A DNA stretch of 64,000 nt from assembly GCF_018137965.1 (NCBI RefSeq), contig NZ_CP073100.1, forward strand, positions 1,364,001-1,428,000. Direction: 5' to 3'. Numbering within the stretch: the first letter of the stretch is position 1; the number at the start of each line of letters is the position of its first letter. The DNA is from Luteolibacter ambystomatis (GTDB taxonomy: Bacteria; Verrucomicrobiota; Verrucomicrobiia; Verrucomicrobiales; Akkermansiaceae). Of the stretch, positions 1 through 7,248 are shown in pieces. The translations under genes were made by a program, and so were the position numbers. The notes under the pieces are model-generated. The model made no database searches, was not told where the DNA came from, and saw nothing but the letters and a program-made list of their open reading frames with translations.

Positions 1-2
1 TG

Positions 3-1469
3 TTGGGCATGTTCTATCGTCTGATCGGCATTGGATTGGCGAACCGGGGAGGAGGTGCGGAGTGCGTCGTCATCAACCGCACTCCCGATCCTGTCATGGT
101 CAACCGCCTCATCTCGTTTCCCCAAAAGAAATCTCCGGCCGATCATGGTGGTGCCACAATTGAGAAGATCATCCATCCCGGTTACGGTCTCAGTCTGATG
201 GAGCGCCAGGGGCTGGAGATGGCGTTTCCCAAGGTCAAGTTTTACTCCTATTCGGAACTTTCCATAGTCTCACCCGCGGGCGGTGGTTGTCTGGAAGACG
301 TGGGCAGTCTCGATGGCAAGGTGTTTTCCGTTTCCGTGGGGGATGCGTCCGACGCCCTCGTCAATGGCATGGGGGACGAGCACAATCAGGAGCTGCTGCT
401 GCGCCTTTTGCGCCCGCTTCTGCGAAAACGCTCGTCCGTTCTCTATGGTGGTGCCGTGCCCTGTGCGCACGTTTCTTCCGAGCCTTGGAAGGAACGGGTC
501 AACTTCACGGGGGTGATTCTTCATCTTCTTCTTTCGGAACGCTCTGCAGACAAGAGCGGCAAGGGGCCGGGCACCCGCCTCTTCAATCTCAGCGCCGGGC
601 TATCCAGCCGGGCGATTACCCGGCAGGTGATCGCCCAGTGGACGGATGTATGTTCATTCATACCTGTCGATGAGAAGACGGCCGGGCTCGAACCGATCCC
701 ACCGGTGCCCAAACCCGACAGTCGTATGGGATCCGAAGAACTGACATTGGGTGAAAAGAGGAAGATCAAAAAGGAGGACCTCGCCAGGATGGAAAAATAC
801 CAGCGTATCAAGCTGGCAACGAACGCGGCCTGCCTGACCGTGATGAGGCGGACAGCCTGCATGTCCATGCCATGCGTGCTGCCGGACAAGCCCGTTGGCA
901 GGTCGCAGAATCTGAAGGTCAAAACCTTCGCACACCTGTTTCTGGGAGGAAAAATCCTGGGATACTCCGGAATCATTCCCGGCGTTTTCGAGGAGATGCT
1001 CCATGCCTTCGAAGCCGGGAAGCCGGTTTTCGTGATCGGTGAAAGCCGCGGTGCCAGCGGCCTGGTGGCTCGTTGGCTGGCATATCCTCCGAAAAGCCGT
1101 CCTCCTGAACTGACCGTGGATTACTATCTGAAGGAGACTTCCCCCGGGGATGAAAGCTGCAATGAGCGTTTCAAGATCATCCGCGAAGGGCTGCAAGCCA
1201 TGACCTATCCGGGAAAATTGACGCCCGATGAAGCTTTGGACCGCCTCTGGAGTTTCATCCGGAACGCCAACTCACAGAAGAAGGTGGCCGAACTCCTGCG
1301 CAACGGACTCAACGGATCGCAGAATCACCGGTTGCTCACCAGCGGATCCTCGAAGGAAATCTGTCCGCTGGTGTGGACGGGTATCAACGAACTCACCAAA
1401 TCTTCCGGCAATTCCAATGCGGTTGCGAGAAAGACCGTACCTCGCAAGCGGAGTCCGGGTGGAAGATGA
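3..1469 (+). CDS. SLOG-superfamily (LOG/LSDAT-like) nucleotide-sensor protein of a TIR conflict operon; possibly 5'-partial
   Basis: I see two blocks typical of the SLOG Rossmannoid superfamily. The first runs around residues 104-175 (GKVFSVSVGDASD, then YGG at 148-150, then NFTGVILHLL). The second has GGKILGYSGIIPGVFEEM at 315-332 and KPVFVIGESRGASG at 340-353. SLOG domains are known to bind or process nucleotide-derived ligands in bacterial conflict systems, often beside TIR genes. Here the gene sits 56 bp upstream of a TIR gene on the same strand, so I infer that it senses or processes an NAD- or nucleotide-derived signal. The first in-frame start visible is a TTG at base 3, and the frame is open to the window edge, so the true start may lie further left. 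Residues 225-265 are a charged, proline-rich linker. The exact SLOG subfamily cannot be fixed by eye. Confidence 0.72.
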   Translation: MGMFYRLIGIGLANRGGGAECVVINRTPDPVMVNRLISFPQKKSPADHGGATIEKIIHPGYGLSLMERQGLEMAFPKVKFYSYSELSIVSPAGGGCLEDVGSLDGKVFSVSVGDASDALVNGMGDEHNQELLLRLLRPLLRKRSSVLYGGAVPCAHVSSEPWKERVNFTGVILHLLLSERSADKSGKGPGTRLFNLSAGLSSRAITRQVIAQWTDVCSFIPVDEKTAGLEPIPPVPKPDSRMGSEELTLGEKRKIKKEDLARMEKYQRIKLATNAACLTVMRRTACMSMPCVLPDKPVGRSQNLKVKTFAHLFLGGKILGYSGIIPGVFEEMLHAFEAGKPVFVIGESRGASGLVARWLAYPPKSRPPELTVDYYLKETSPGDESCNERFKIIREGLQAMTYPGKLTPDEALDRLWSFIRNANSQKKVAELLRNGLNGSQNHRLLTSGSSKEICPLVWTGINELTKSSGNSNAVARKTVPRKRSPGGR

Positions 1470-1525
1470 TCAACCATCCGATGTGCTGAATCCCTTGGAA
1501 AGAGCCGCTTTCAATCATTCCCACC

Positions 1526-2704
1526 ATGGCATCCCCATACGCAATTTTCACCAGCTACTCCACGGTCGATGGCCAGGCTTTGAAGGGAGCCCCATTCCAG
1601 AAATTCTGCCGGACTTTGAAGGATCTGGTGACCGTGAAGACGGACGCGGCAAGGACCAATTGGTCCTTCGTGGATCAATACGGCATCAAGAATGGTGATG
1701 ACTGGAAGGACGTGCTTGTGGAAGCCGTTCGTACTTCCGAGGTGCTCGTCTGTCTGATCTCGCCCCGCTATCTGGGAAGTGTCTGGTGCGGAAGAGAACT
1801 CGAGGTTTTCGTCAGGCGCATGGGAAAACGGGCAGAAGAATTGCCGCCGCCCGCCGCCAATAATTTCATATTTCCCATCTGGTGGGAGAAGCCTCGCGAC
1901 CGCGAGACGCTTCCGAAGAAACTCGGGCGCTTCAATCCATACGATCAAGGCTATCCGCGCAGCTATTCCGAAAAGGGTCTCCGTCAACTGATCGCGCTGA
2001 ACCAGAGAAAGGACGTGCAGACCATTCTGGAAACACTGTCCGAACTCATTGCCGACAGCCTGAACAAGAACAGCCCGCTCTGCCATTGCGATGAGATCGC
2101 GGACTTCCTGAATTTTCCCAGTGCTTTCGCGGACCAGATAACATCCCCCCTGCCTTTTCAGATCGCTTTTCTGGAAACCGCGGGGGGCGGCATCGCGGGA
2201 CTGGATGGCACCCTGGAAACCATTGCGGCAAGGCTCAAGACGGTCAGCAGATCCATCCAGCCTGCAGCGGACATAGCCGCAAGCCTGGCCCTCGCCGGAC
2301 AGCAGAAGCAACTCATCGTGTTGGTGGCCGATGCCGCTGCGGACGCCACCGATCCGCTGTTGTCGGAAATCAACTCCCATCCGGTTGGCCACCTGGCGGT
2401 GGCGGTGGTTTACTCCGGTGCCGAGACCGCCGGATGCTCCACGGCGGAAGCCTGGGTCCGGCGTTTCGGGGAAGGCAGCTTCAAGGAGGCGGCCCGTACG
2501 GGGCATGTCATTTTCGCCGGTCCACGCGATTTCGAGAGCGCGCTCGAGGGATTGGTCACGCGCGTGCGCCAGCAGATGATCCAAAGCGACCAAGCCATCA
2601 CGAGGGCCGCTGATCCTCTGCTCTCCGCCGAGGCTTCGGCCGCTGGCATCCCAACTGAAATCAAACCGATCCTCGATGGCCCCAAAGCCGACAACCAGCC
2701 ATGA
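1526..2704 (+). CDS. TIR-domain protein (FxsC-like TIR), second gene of the conflict operon
   Basis: The N terminus is a TIR fold. It has the strand 'AIFTSYSTVDG', the segment GDDWKDVLVEAVRTSEV, then LISPRYLGSVWCGRELEVF with W87, C88 and the candidate catalytic Glu91. The 'SPRY..S.WC..E' arrangement resembles the TIR-like FxsC proteins. Many TIR domains are NAD-cleaving effectors or signal makers; activity here is inference. Residues about 240-370 form a second Rossmann-like segment ('KQLIVLVADAAADATDP', 'LAVAVVYSG', 'GHVIFAGPRDFESALEG') that I cannot assign. The last codons overlap the next gene by 4 bp (ATGA), which implies translational coupling. The ATG at 1526 lies just ahead of the domain and gives a sensible start. 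Confidence 0.8.
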   Translation: MASPYAIFTSYSTVDGQALKGAPFQKFCRTLKDLVTVKTDAARTNWSFVDQYGIKNGDDWKDVLVEAVRTSEVLVCLISPRYLGSVWCGRELEVFVRRMGKRAEELPPPAANNFIFPIWWEKPRDRETLPKKLGRFNPYDQGYPRSYSEKGLRQLIALNQRKDVQTILETLSELIADSLNKNSPLCHCDEIADFLNFPSAFADQITSPLPFQIAFLETAGGGIAGLDGTLETIAARLKTVSRSIQPAADIAASLALAGQQKQLIVLVADAAADATDPLLSEINSHPVGHLAVAVVYSGAETAGCSTAEAWVRRFGEGSFKEAARTGHVIFAGPRDFESALEGLVTRVRQQMIQSDQAITRAADPLLSAEASAAGIPTEIKPILDGPKADNQP

Positions 2705-4596
2705 ACACCGATTCCGTCATCCAGCGGACCGGAGTGTCCGCTTCCCCGTCAACATGCCAGATTCTCACCTTCTATTCCTATAAAGGCGGTACCGGGCGCT
2801 CCATGGCGGTGGCAAATGTCTCATGGATTCTGGCCAGCCAGGGAAAGCGTGTATTGGTCATCGATTGGGATCTGGAAGCTCCAGGACTGCATCGCTATTT
2901 TGCTCCGTTTCTGGATGATCCGGAACTTGCCGAGACATCCGGGCTGATTGACTTCTTCGCTGCGTTTGTGGAGGGCAGCCGCCACCAGGCCTTCAAGACA
3001 GCTTCTGCACCGCCTGTTGTTTCCGAAGAGGAGAAGGGCGGGGAAGCCGGGCCGGAGGCTGATGGAGGCCCCCGGTGGTTCGACGAGTACGCGGATCTCC
3101 TCGATTATGCGGTTTCGCTCGACTACGAGTTTCCGGGTGAAGGAACATTGGACTTTGTGCCAGCTGGCCGGCAGGGGCCGTCCTACGGAGCCTTGGTGGC
3201 GACTTTCCAATGGAATGACTTCTACGAGAAATTGGGCGGAGGCGTTTTCCTGGAATCGGTGAAACGCAGGTTGCGCGAGTCATATGACTACATCATCATA
3301 GACAGTCGCACGGGCCTGAGTGACACGTCGGGCATTTGTACGGTCCAGATGCCGGATGACCTGGTGGTCTTCTTCACCCTGAATCTGCAGAGCATGCGTG
3401 GTGCCGCGGCCACCGCCGAGTCCGCCTTGAGGTCCCGGCAGCGGCCGTCGGGTGAGCCGGGGTTGCGGGTGTGGCCGGTGCCGAGCCGGATCGACCTGAC
3501 CGAGAAGGACCGTCTCGAAACGGTCCGGCAAATGGCCAGGGAATCCTTCTCACGCTGCCTTTGGCATCTCACCCGGGAGGAACGGAACGAATACTGGGTC
3601 CGCAGTGAAATCCTCTACATTCCCTACTACGCCTATTTGGAAACCCTGGCCGTGGCTGCGGATCGTTCGGGGCAGACCGCCTCGTTGCTCGGCTGCATGG
3701 AGCAACTCACGGCATGGATCAGTCGTGGAGTGGTGAAGTGCCTGGCCCCGCTTGATTCCCTGCAGCGCATGCGGTTGTTGGAAAGGTTCACCGGCACGCT
3801 GGACGGATGGTCTTTGAAACCCAAGACGACGGGGGCGTGCATCTTTCTGAGTTACGCCAAGGGTGATTTCCAAGATCCGGCGCTCGCTCCGGTATTCAAG
3901 CGGCTCCGGACATCCCTTCCCGAGTGCCGGTTGTTTTGGGACGAGGATACTCTGCTTGGCTCGGACATCACGTCCCTCCTCGCATCGGAACTGGCGCAGG
4001 CTGACATCCTCGTGGTGTTTTTTGGACAAGGGGCCATTTCTTCGAGGGGGGTGGCGCACGAGGTGAAATCCGCCATTGCCGATGGAAAAATCATCGTGCC
4101 GGTATTGCTGGCCGATCAGATCGCCTGGTGGGATCTTCCCACGGAACTTTCTTCCTTCCGCGGAGTGGACCTCAAGGCGGCGGATCTCGACGAAGGAATT
4201 GCCAAATTGGCCACGGGACTCAAGCAGGTGGCGATGCGGGTGCGACCGAAGGTAGTCGATCCCGAAGATCCCCAGAAGGGACGCTGGGGGACGCAATCCC
4301 GCCGCGATGGGTACGAGATCCAGGCTCATGTGAAGGAGATCACTCCCGAATGGTTTGGTGTGGAGTTGTTCGTAAGATCCTCCGGTGATCGCCCGCTGAA
4401 TGGAACCGTGGAGTTCCACCTCCACGATTCCTTCAATCCGAACATCGAACGGGTTCCGGTCCGGTTCGGAGAAGCCAGGTTGTCGCTTCGGGCTTATGGG
4501 GCGTTTACCGTGGGCGCCATGGTCAATGACGAGACCATCCTGGAACTGGATCTTTCCGAACTGCCGCAGGCTCCGGAAGTCTTCCGCAATCGTTGA
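2701..4596 (+). CDS. KGGVGR-variant ParA/MinD-like ATPase fused to TIR and pYEATS domains
   Basis: Three modules are visible. Residues 20-340 are a SIMIBI P-loop ATPase with the variant Walker A KGGTGRS (28-34), followed by 'VLVIDWDLEAPG' and 'YDYIIIDSRTGLSD'. Residues about 378-510 are a TIR domain starting 'ACIFLSYAKGD' (IFLSY at 381) with candidate catalytic Glu454 in 'GVAHEVKSAI'. Residues about 540-625 match the prokaryotic YEATS type ('GTVEFHLHDSF', 'LSLRAYGAFTVGAM', 'LELDLSELP'). KGGVGR-motif ATPases and pYEATS domains are known from predicted counter-invader systems. I infer a regulator-effector protein that couples ATP binding to TIR activity. It is the last gene of the operon, is coupled to the TIR gene by a 4-bp overlap, and ends 38 bp before a convergent flavoenzyme gene. 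Confidence 0.85.
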   Translation: MNTDSVIQRTGVSASPSTCQILTFYSYKGGTGRSMAVANVSWILASQGKRVLVIDWDLEAPGLHRYFAPFLDDPELAETSGLIDFFAAFVEGSRHQAFKTASAPPVVSEEEKGGEAGPEADGGPRWFDEYADLLDYAVSLDYEFPGEGTLDFVPAGRQGPSYGALVATFQWNDFYEKLGGGVFLESVKRRLRESYDYIIIDSRTGLSDTSGICTVQMPDDLVVFFTLNLQSMRGAAATAESALRSRQRPSGEPGLRVWPVPSRIDLTEKDRLETVRQMARESFSRCLWHLTREERNEYWVRSEILYIPYYAYLETLAVAADRSGQTASLLGCMEQLTAWISRGVVKCLAPLDSLQRMRLLERFTGTLDGWSLKPKTTGACIFLSYAKGDFQDPALAPVFKRLRTSLPECRLFWDEDTLLGSDITSLLASELAQADILVVFFGQGAISSRGVAHEVKSAIADGKIIVPVLLADQIAWWDLPTELSSFRGVDLKAADLDEGIAKLATGLKQVAMRVRPKVVDPEDPQKGRWGTQSRRDGYEIQAHVKEITPEWFGVELFVRSSGDRPLNGTVEFHLHDSFNPNIERVPVRFGEARLSLRAYGAFTVGAMVNDETILELDLSELPQAPEVFRNR

Positions 4597-4634
4597 ATGC
4601 CCGGTGGCGGCGAGGTCTCCCGGGTGGAGGAAAT

Positions 4635-5645
4635 TCAGTGAACCACTTCCTCCGATGCGATGGTTTTCACGATTTCATAGGACCTCAGACGATCGGCGTG
4701 ATGGTAAAACTGCGAGTTCAGGATGAACTCGTCCGCACCGGTGGCGGCGAGGACTTCTTCCAGTTTCCGCTTCACGGTTTGCGGCCCTCCGATGATGGCC
4801 GCTCCGAAGAACGAGGCAACAGCGGCTTTCTCGGACTCGTCCCACAAACCATCCATCGTGTCCACCGGCGGTGGCACGCGGATCGGCTCATGGCGGATCA
4901 GACCGAGCACGCTTTGTTGTGCGGAGGTGGCGAGACGGTGGGCCTCTTCATCGGTGTCCGCGGCGATGACCGGTAGGCCGACCATGACATGGGGCTTCGG
5001 CCAGTCTGCCGAGGGATGGTAGTAGGTGCGATAGAGATGCAGAGCCTCCTGCATCTGGCGCGGTGCGAAATGGGCGGCGAAGGCGAAGGGCAAGCCCATC
5101 GCGGCGGCGAGCTGCGCGCTGAAGGTGCTGGAGCCGAGCAACCACACCGGCACATGCGTGCCTGCGCCGGGGATGGCTTTCACCTTTTGTCCGGGCTGCG
5201 CATCACCAAGCAGCGCGCGCAGTTGCTGGACATGCTCGGGAAAAGAGTCCGCCGTGGTGGGATCCCGTCCAAGCGCATGCGCGGTTGCGCGATCCGAACC
5301 GGGTGCGCGGCCAAGGCCAAGATCAATACGATCGGGATAAAGGGTGGCGAGGGTGCCGAATTGCTCCGCGATCACCAGCGGTGGGTGGTTCGGCAGCATG
5401 ATGCCGCCGGAACCGACGCGGATGGTGTGCGTGCCCTGCGCTACGTGACCGATAAGCACGGAGGTGGCGGCGCTGGCCACGCCCGGGATGCCATGATGCT
5501 CCGCCAGCCAGAACCGCTTGTAGCCCCATTGCTCGGCATGCTGCGCGAGGTCGAGCGAGTTCCGGAAACTGTCCGCGATCGTTCCGCCCTCGCAGATGGG
5601 CGAGAGGTCGAGCACGGAGAGGGGCGTTTCAGCGAGCGTGGCCAT
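4635..5645 (-). CDS. LLM-class (luciferase-like) flavin-dependent oxidoreductase
   Basis: This 336-residue protein starts '[11 protein letters not shown]' and carries '[21 protein letters not shown]' and '[24 protein letters not shown]'. These are hallmarks of the bacterial luciferase-like monooxygenase fold of the MsnO8/YhbW type. '[10 protein letters not shown]' and '[15 protein letters not shown]' are further family signatures. Such enzymes use FMNH2 and O2; the substrate is unknown. Its start lies 8 bp downstream of the stop of the old-yellow-enzyme gene on the same strand, so the two flavoenzymes very probably form one transcript controlled by the divergent ArsR-type regulator. Confidence 0.9.
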   Translation of the reverse strand: MATLAETPLSVLDLSPICEGGTIADSFRNSLDLAQHAEQWGYKRFWLAEHHGIPGVASAATSVLIGHVAQGTHTIRVGSGGIMLPNHPPLVIAEQFGTLATLYPDRIDLGLGRAPGSDRATAHALGRDPTTADSFPEHVQQLRALLGDAQPGQKVKAIPGAGTHVPVWLLGSSTFSAQLAAAMGLPFAFAAHFAPRQMQEALHLYRTYYHPSADWPKPHVMVGLPVIAADTDEEAHRLATSAQQSVLGLIRHEPIRVPPPVDTMDGLWDESEKAAVASFFGAAIIGGPQTVKRKLEEVLAATGADEFILNSQFYHHADRLRSYEIVKTIASEEVVH

Positions 5646-5653
5646 GACAGGGA

Positions 5654-6730
5654 TCAGGACAGGGCGGGGTAGTCGATGTAACCTTCCGGACCCGGTGCGT
5701 AGAAGGTCTCCGGGTGCTGGGCATTCAGAGGCGCATGGAGCTCGAAGCGGCGCGGCAGATCGGGATTGGCGATGAACTCTCGTCCGAAGGAAACGGCATC
5801 CGCGAGGCCGCTGGAGATCGCGTCTTCGGCGGTTTCGCGGGTGAGTTGCTGGTTGGCGATGTAGGCGCCGTCGAAGGCCTCGCGGATGGCGGGACCGACG
5901 GGGCGTTCGACATTCAGACCTTCACGGATGAAGAGGAATGCGAGGCCACGGGCTGCGGCTTCACGGGCGACATAGCTGAAGGTGGCGACGGGATCTTCAT
6001 CGTGCATGTCATGGGAATCACCCTGCGGTGCAAGGTGCAGGCCCACGCGGTCGGCACCCCAAACGGCAACCGCCGCATCGACAGCCTCCAGCATGAAGCG
6101 GGCGCGGTTTTCCACCGAACCGCCGTATTCGTCCGTGCGGTGGTTGGTGCCGCTCTGGAGGAACTGGTCGGGCAGGTAACCGTTGGCCCCGTGGATCTCG
6201 ACACCATCGAAGCCTGCGGCCTTCGCGTTCTCCGCGGCGCAGTGGTAGTCCGCTATGGTGGCTTGAATTTCCTCCAACGTCAGCGCGCGCGGCGTGACGA
6301 AGGGCTTCATCGGACGGATCAGGCTGACATGGCCGGAAGGAGCGATGGCGCTGGGGGCGACCGGCAGTTCGCCATCAAGATAAACCGGATCGGAAATGCG
6401 GCCGACGTGCCAGAGCTGGAGGACGATCTTGCCGCCCGCTTCATGGACGGCATCGGTGACGAGCTTCCAGCCTTCGACCTGCTCCTGGGACCAGATGCCC
6501 GGCGTGTCAGGATAGCCGACACCGAGCGGATTGATGGAGGTGGCTTCCGAAATGATGAGTCCGGCGCTGGCGCGCTGGCGATAATACTCGGCCATCATCG
6601 CGTTCGGCACCCGGCCCTCGCTGGCGCGGCAGCGGGTGAGGGGCGCCATGATCAGGCGGTTCGCGAGATCCCAGGCTCCGATGCGGACGGGACGGAGAAG
6701 TTCGGCGGCGGATTCGATGGGAGCGGTCAT
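5654..6730 (-). CDS. nemA: Old-yellow-enzyme family alkene reductase (NemA-like)
   Basis: The 358-residue product opens '[26 protein letters not shown]', the classic NemA/OYE N terminus. It has the flavin/substrate segment '[19 protein letters not shown]' and '[17 protein letters not shown]', and ends with the family motif '[16 protein letters not shown]'. These FMN enzymes reduce activated C=C bonds and nitro compounds using NAD(P)H. Length matches the family (about 360). It is the first gene of a two-gene operon with the LLM oxidoreductase and lies back-to-back with a small ArsR-type regulator. By analogy with electrophile-responsive nem operons, I infer induction by reactive electrophiles. 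Confidence 0.92.
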   Translation of the reverse strand: MTAPIESAAELLRPVRIGAWDLANRLIMAPLTRCRASEGRVPNAMMAEYYRQRASAGLIISEATSINPLGVGYPDTPGIWSQEQVEGWKLVTDAVHEAGGKIVLQLWHVGRISDPVYLDGELPVAPSAIAPSGHVSLIRPMKPFVTPRALTLEEIQATIADYHCAAENAKAAGFDGVEIHGANGYLPDQFLQSGTNHRTDEYGGSVENRARFMLEAVDAAVAVWGADRVGLHLAPQGDSHDMHDEDPVATFSYVAREAAARGLAFLFIREGLNVERPVGPAIREAFDGAYIANQQLTRETAEDAISSGLADAVSFGREFIANPDLPRRFELHAPLNAQHPETFYAPGPEGYIDYPALS

Positions 6731-6734
6731 GATT

Positions 6735-6752
6735 GTTCGGTTTCCGTCGAAC
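6735..6752. promoter_or_regulatory. Inverted repeat, candidate operator in the nemA/arsR intergenic region
   Basis: GTTCG (6735-6739) and CGAAC (6748-6752) form a perfect 5-bp inverted repeat with an 8-bp spacer. It sits immediately upstream of the nemA start at 6730. The half-site TCGAAC recurs at 6799-6804, which supports recognition by one dimeric regulator. Binding is inferred. Confidence 0.4.
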
Positions 6753-6781
6753 TATTCGCGCCAGTTTTTTCCCGCGTCAAA

Positions 6782-6801
6782 CGATAATTCGATCATTGTC
6801 G
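6782..6801. promoter_or_regulatory. Imperfect inverted repeat, candidate ArsR-family operator
   Basis: CGATAAT (6782-6788) and ATTGTCG (6795-6801) are 7-bp arms with one mismatch around a 6-bp centre. It lies 33 bp upstream of the ATG of the ArsR-type gene and between the two divergent genes. This is the size and place expected for a winged-helix dimer site. No footprint can be seen from sequence alone. Confidence 0.45.
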
Positions 6802-6834
6802 AACTTTGTTTCGGTGCTACGTTCCCGCGTCCGC

Positions 6835-7137
6835 ATGAAGGAATACAGCCATCCGCCACTCGAGGAAGTGACGCTGCCGGCGGTGATGCAAGCGCTCTCC
6901 GACCCTTGCCGCATCGCCATCGTGCGGACGTTGCTGGAAGGGGGAGAGCTCGCGTGCAATGGCGTGCCGCTCGACATTTCCAAAGCGACGCGCTCGCACC
7001 ACTTCGCGATCCTGCGGGACGCGGGGCTGGTGGCGACCCGGGTGGAGGGCACCCGCTGCATGAGCTCCGTGCGGAAGGAAGAGTTCGAGGAGAGGTTTCC
7101 CGGATTGCTGGAGTTGGTGTTGCAGCACGAGAAGTAG
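6835..7137 (+). CDS. ArsR-family winged-helix transcriptional regulator
   Basis: The 100-residue protein begins MKEYSHPPLEEV and continues 'VMQALSDPCRIAIVRTLLEGGELACNGV', an ArsR-type first helix block. The recognition-helix region is 'SKATRSHHFAILRDAGLVATRVEGTRCMSS'. I chose the ATG at 6835 because upstream in-frame residues run into the divergent promoter region and have no domain. No cysteine cluster typical of metal sensors is seen apart from single Cys residues, so a redox or electrophile signal is as likely as a metal. It faces the nemA-LLM operon and probably represses it. Its TAG stop lies inside a repeated palindromic element (7134-7156). Confidence 0.85.
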   Translation: MKEYSHPPLEEVTLPAVMQALSDPCRIAIVRTLLEGGELACNGVPLDISKATRSHHFAILRDAGLVATRVEGTRCMSSVRKEEFEERFPGLLELVLQHEK

Positions 7138-7246
7138 CGCAAGTTTTCAACTTGCGGAGGAGGGGGACGCTTGAAGTTCCTGGAGGGATTGGGTGATTCC
7201 CCATCGTGGCGCGTTCCAAGCCTCACAAGTTGGGAGCTTGTGCTAC
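7134..7246. repeat. REPIN-like pair of GTAG-headed palindromes, copy 1
   Basis: Left unit: GTAG at 7134-7137, then the palindrome CGCAAGTT-TTC-AACTTGCG at 7138-7156. Right unit, inverted: CACAAG...CTTGTG at 7224-7242, followed by CTAC at 7243-7246. Read on the minus strand the right unit is also GTAG followed by a CAAG/CTTG hairpin. A tetranucleotide GTAG 5' of a hairpin, in inverted pairs about 110 bp long, is the known layout of REP sequences mobilised by RAYT transposases. A near-identical left unit occurs at 57349-57371. The arsR stop codon lies inside the left GTAG, and the rarA stop lies in the CTA triplets at the right edge. Confidence 0.7.
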
Positions 7247-7248
7247 TA

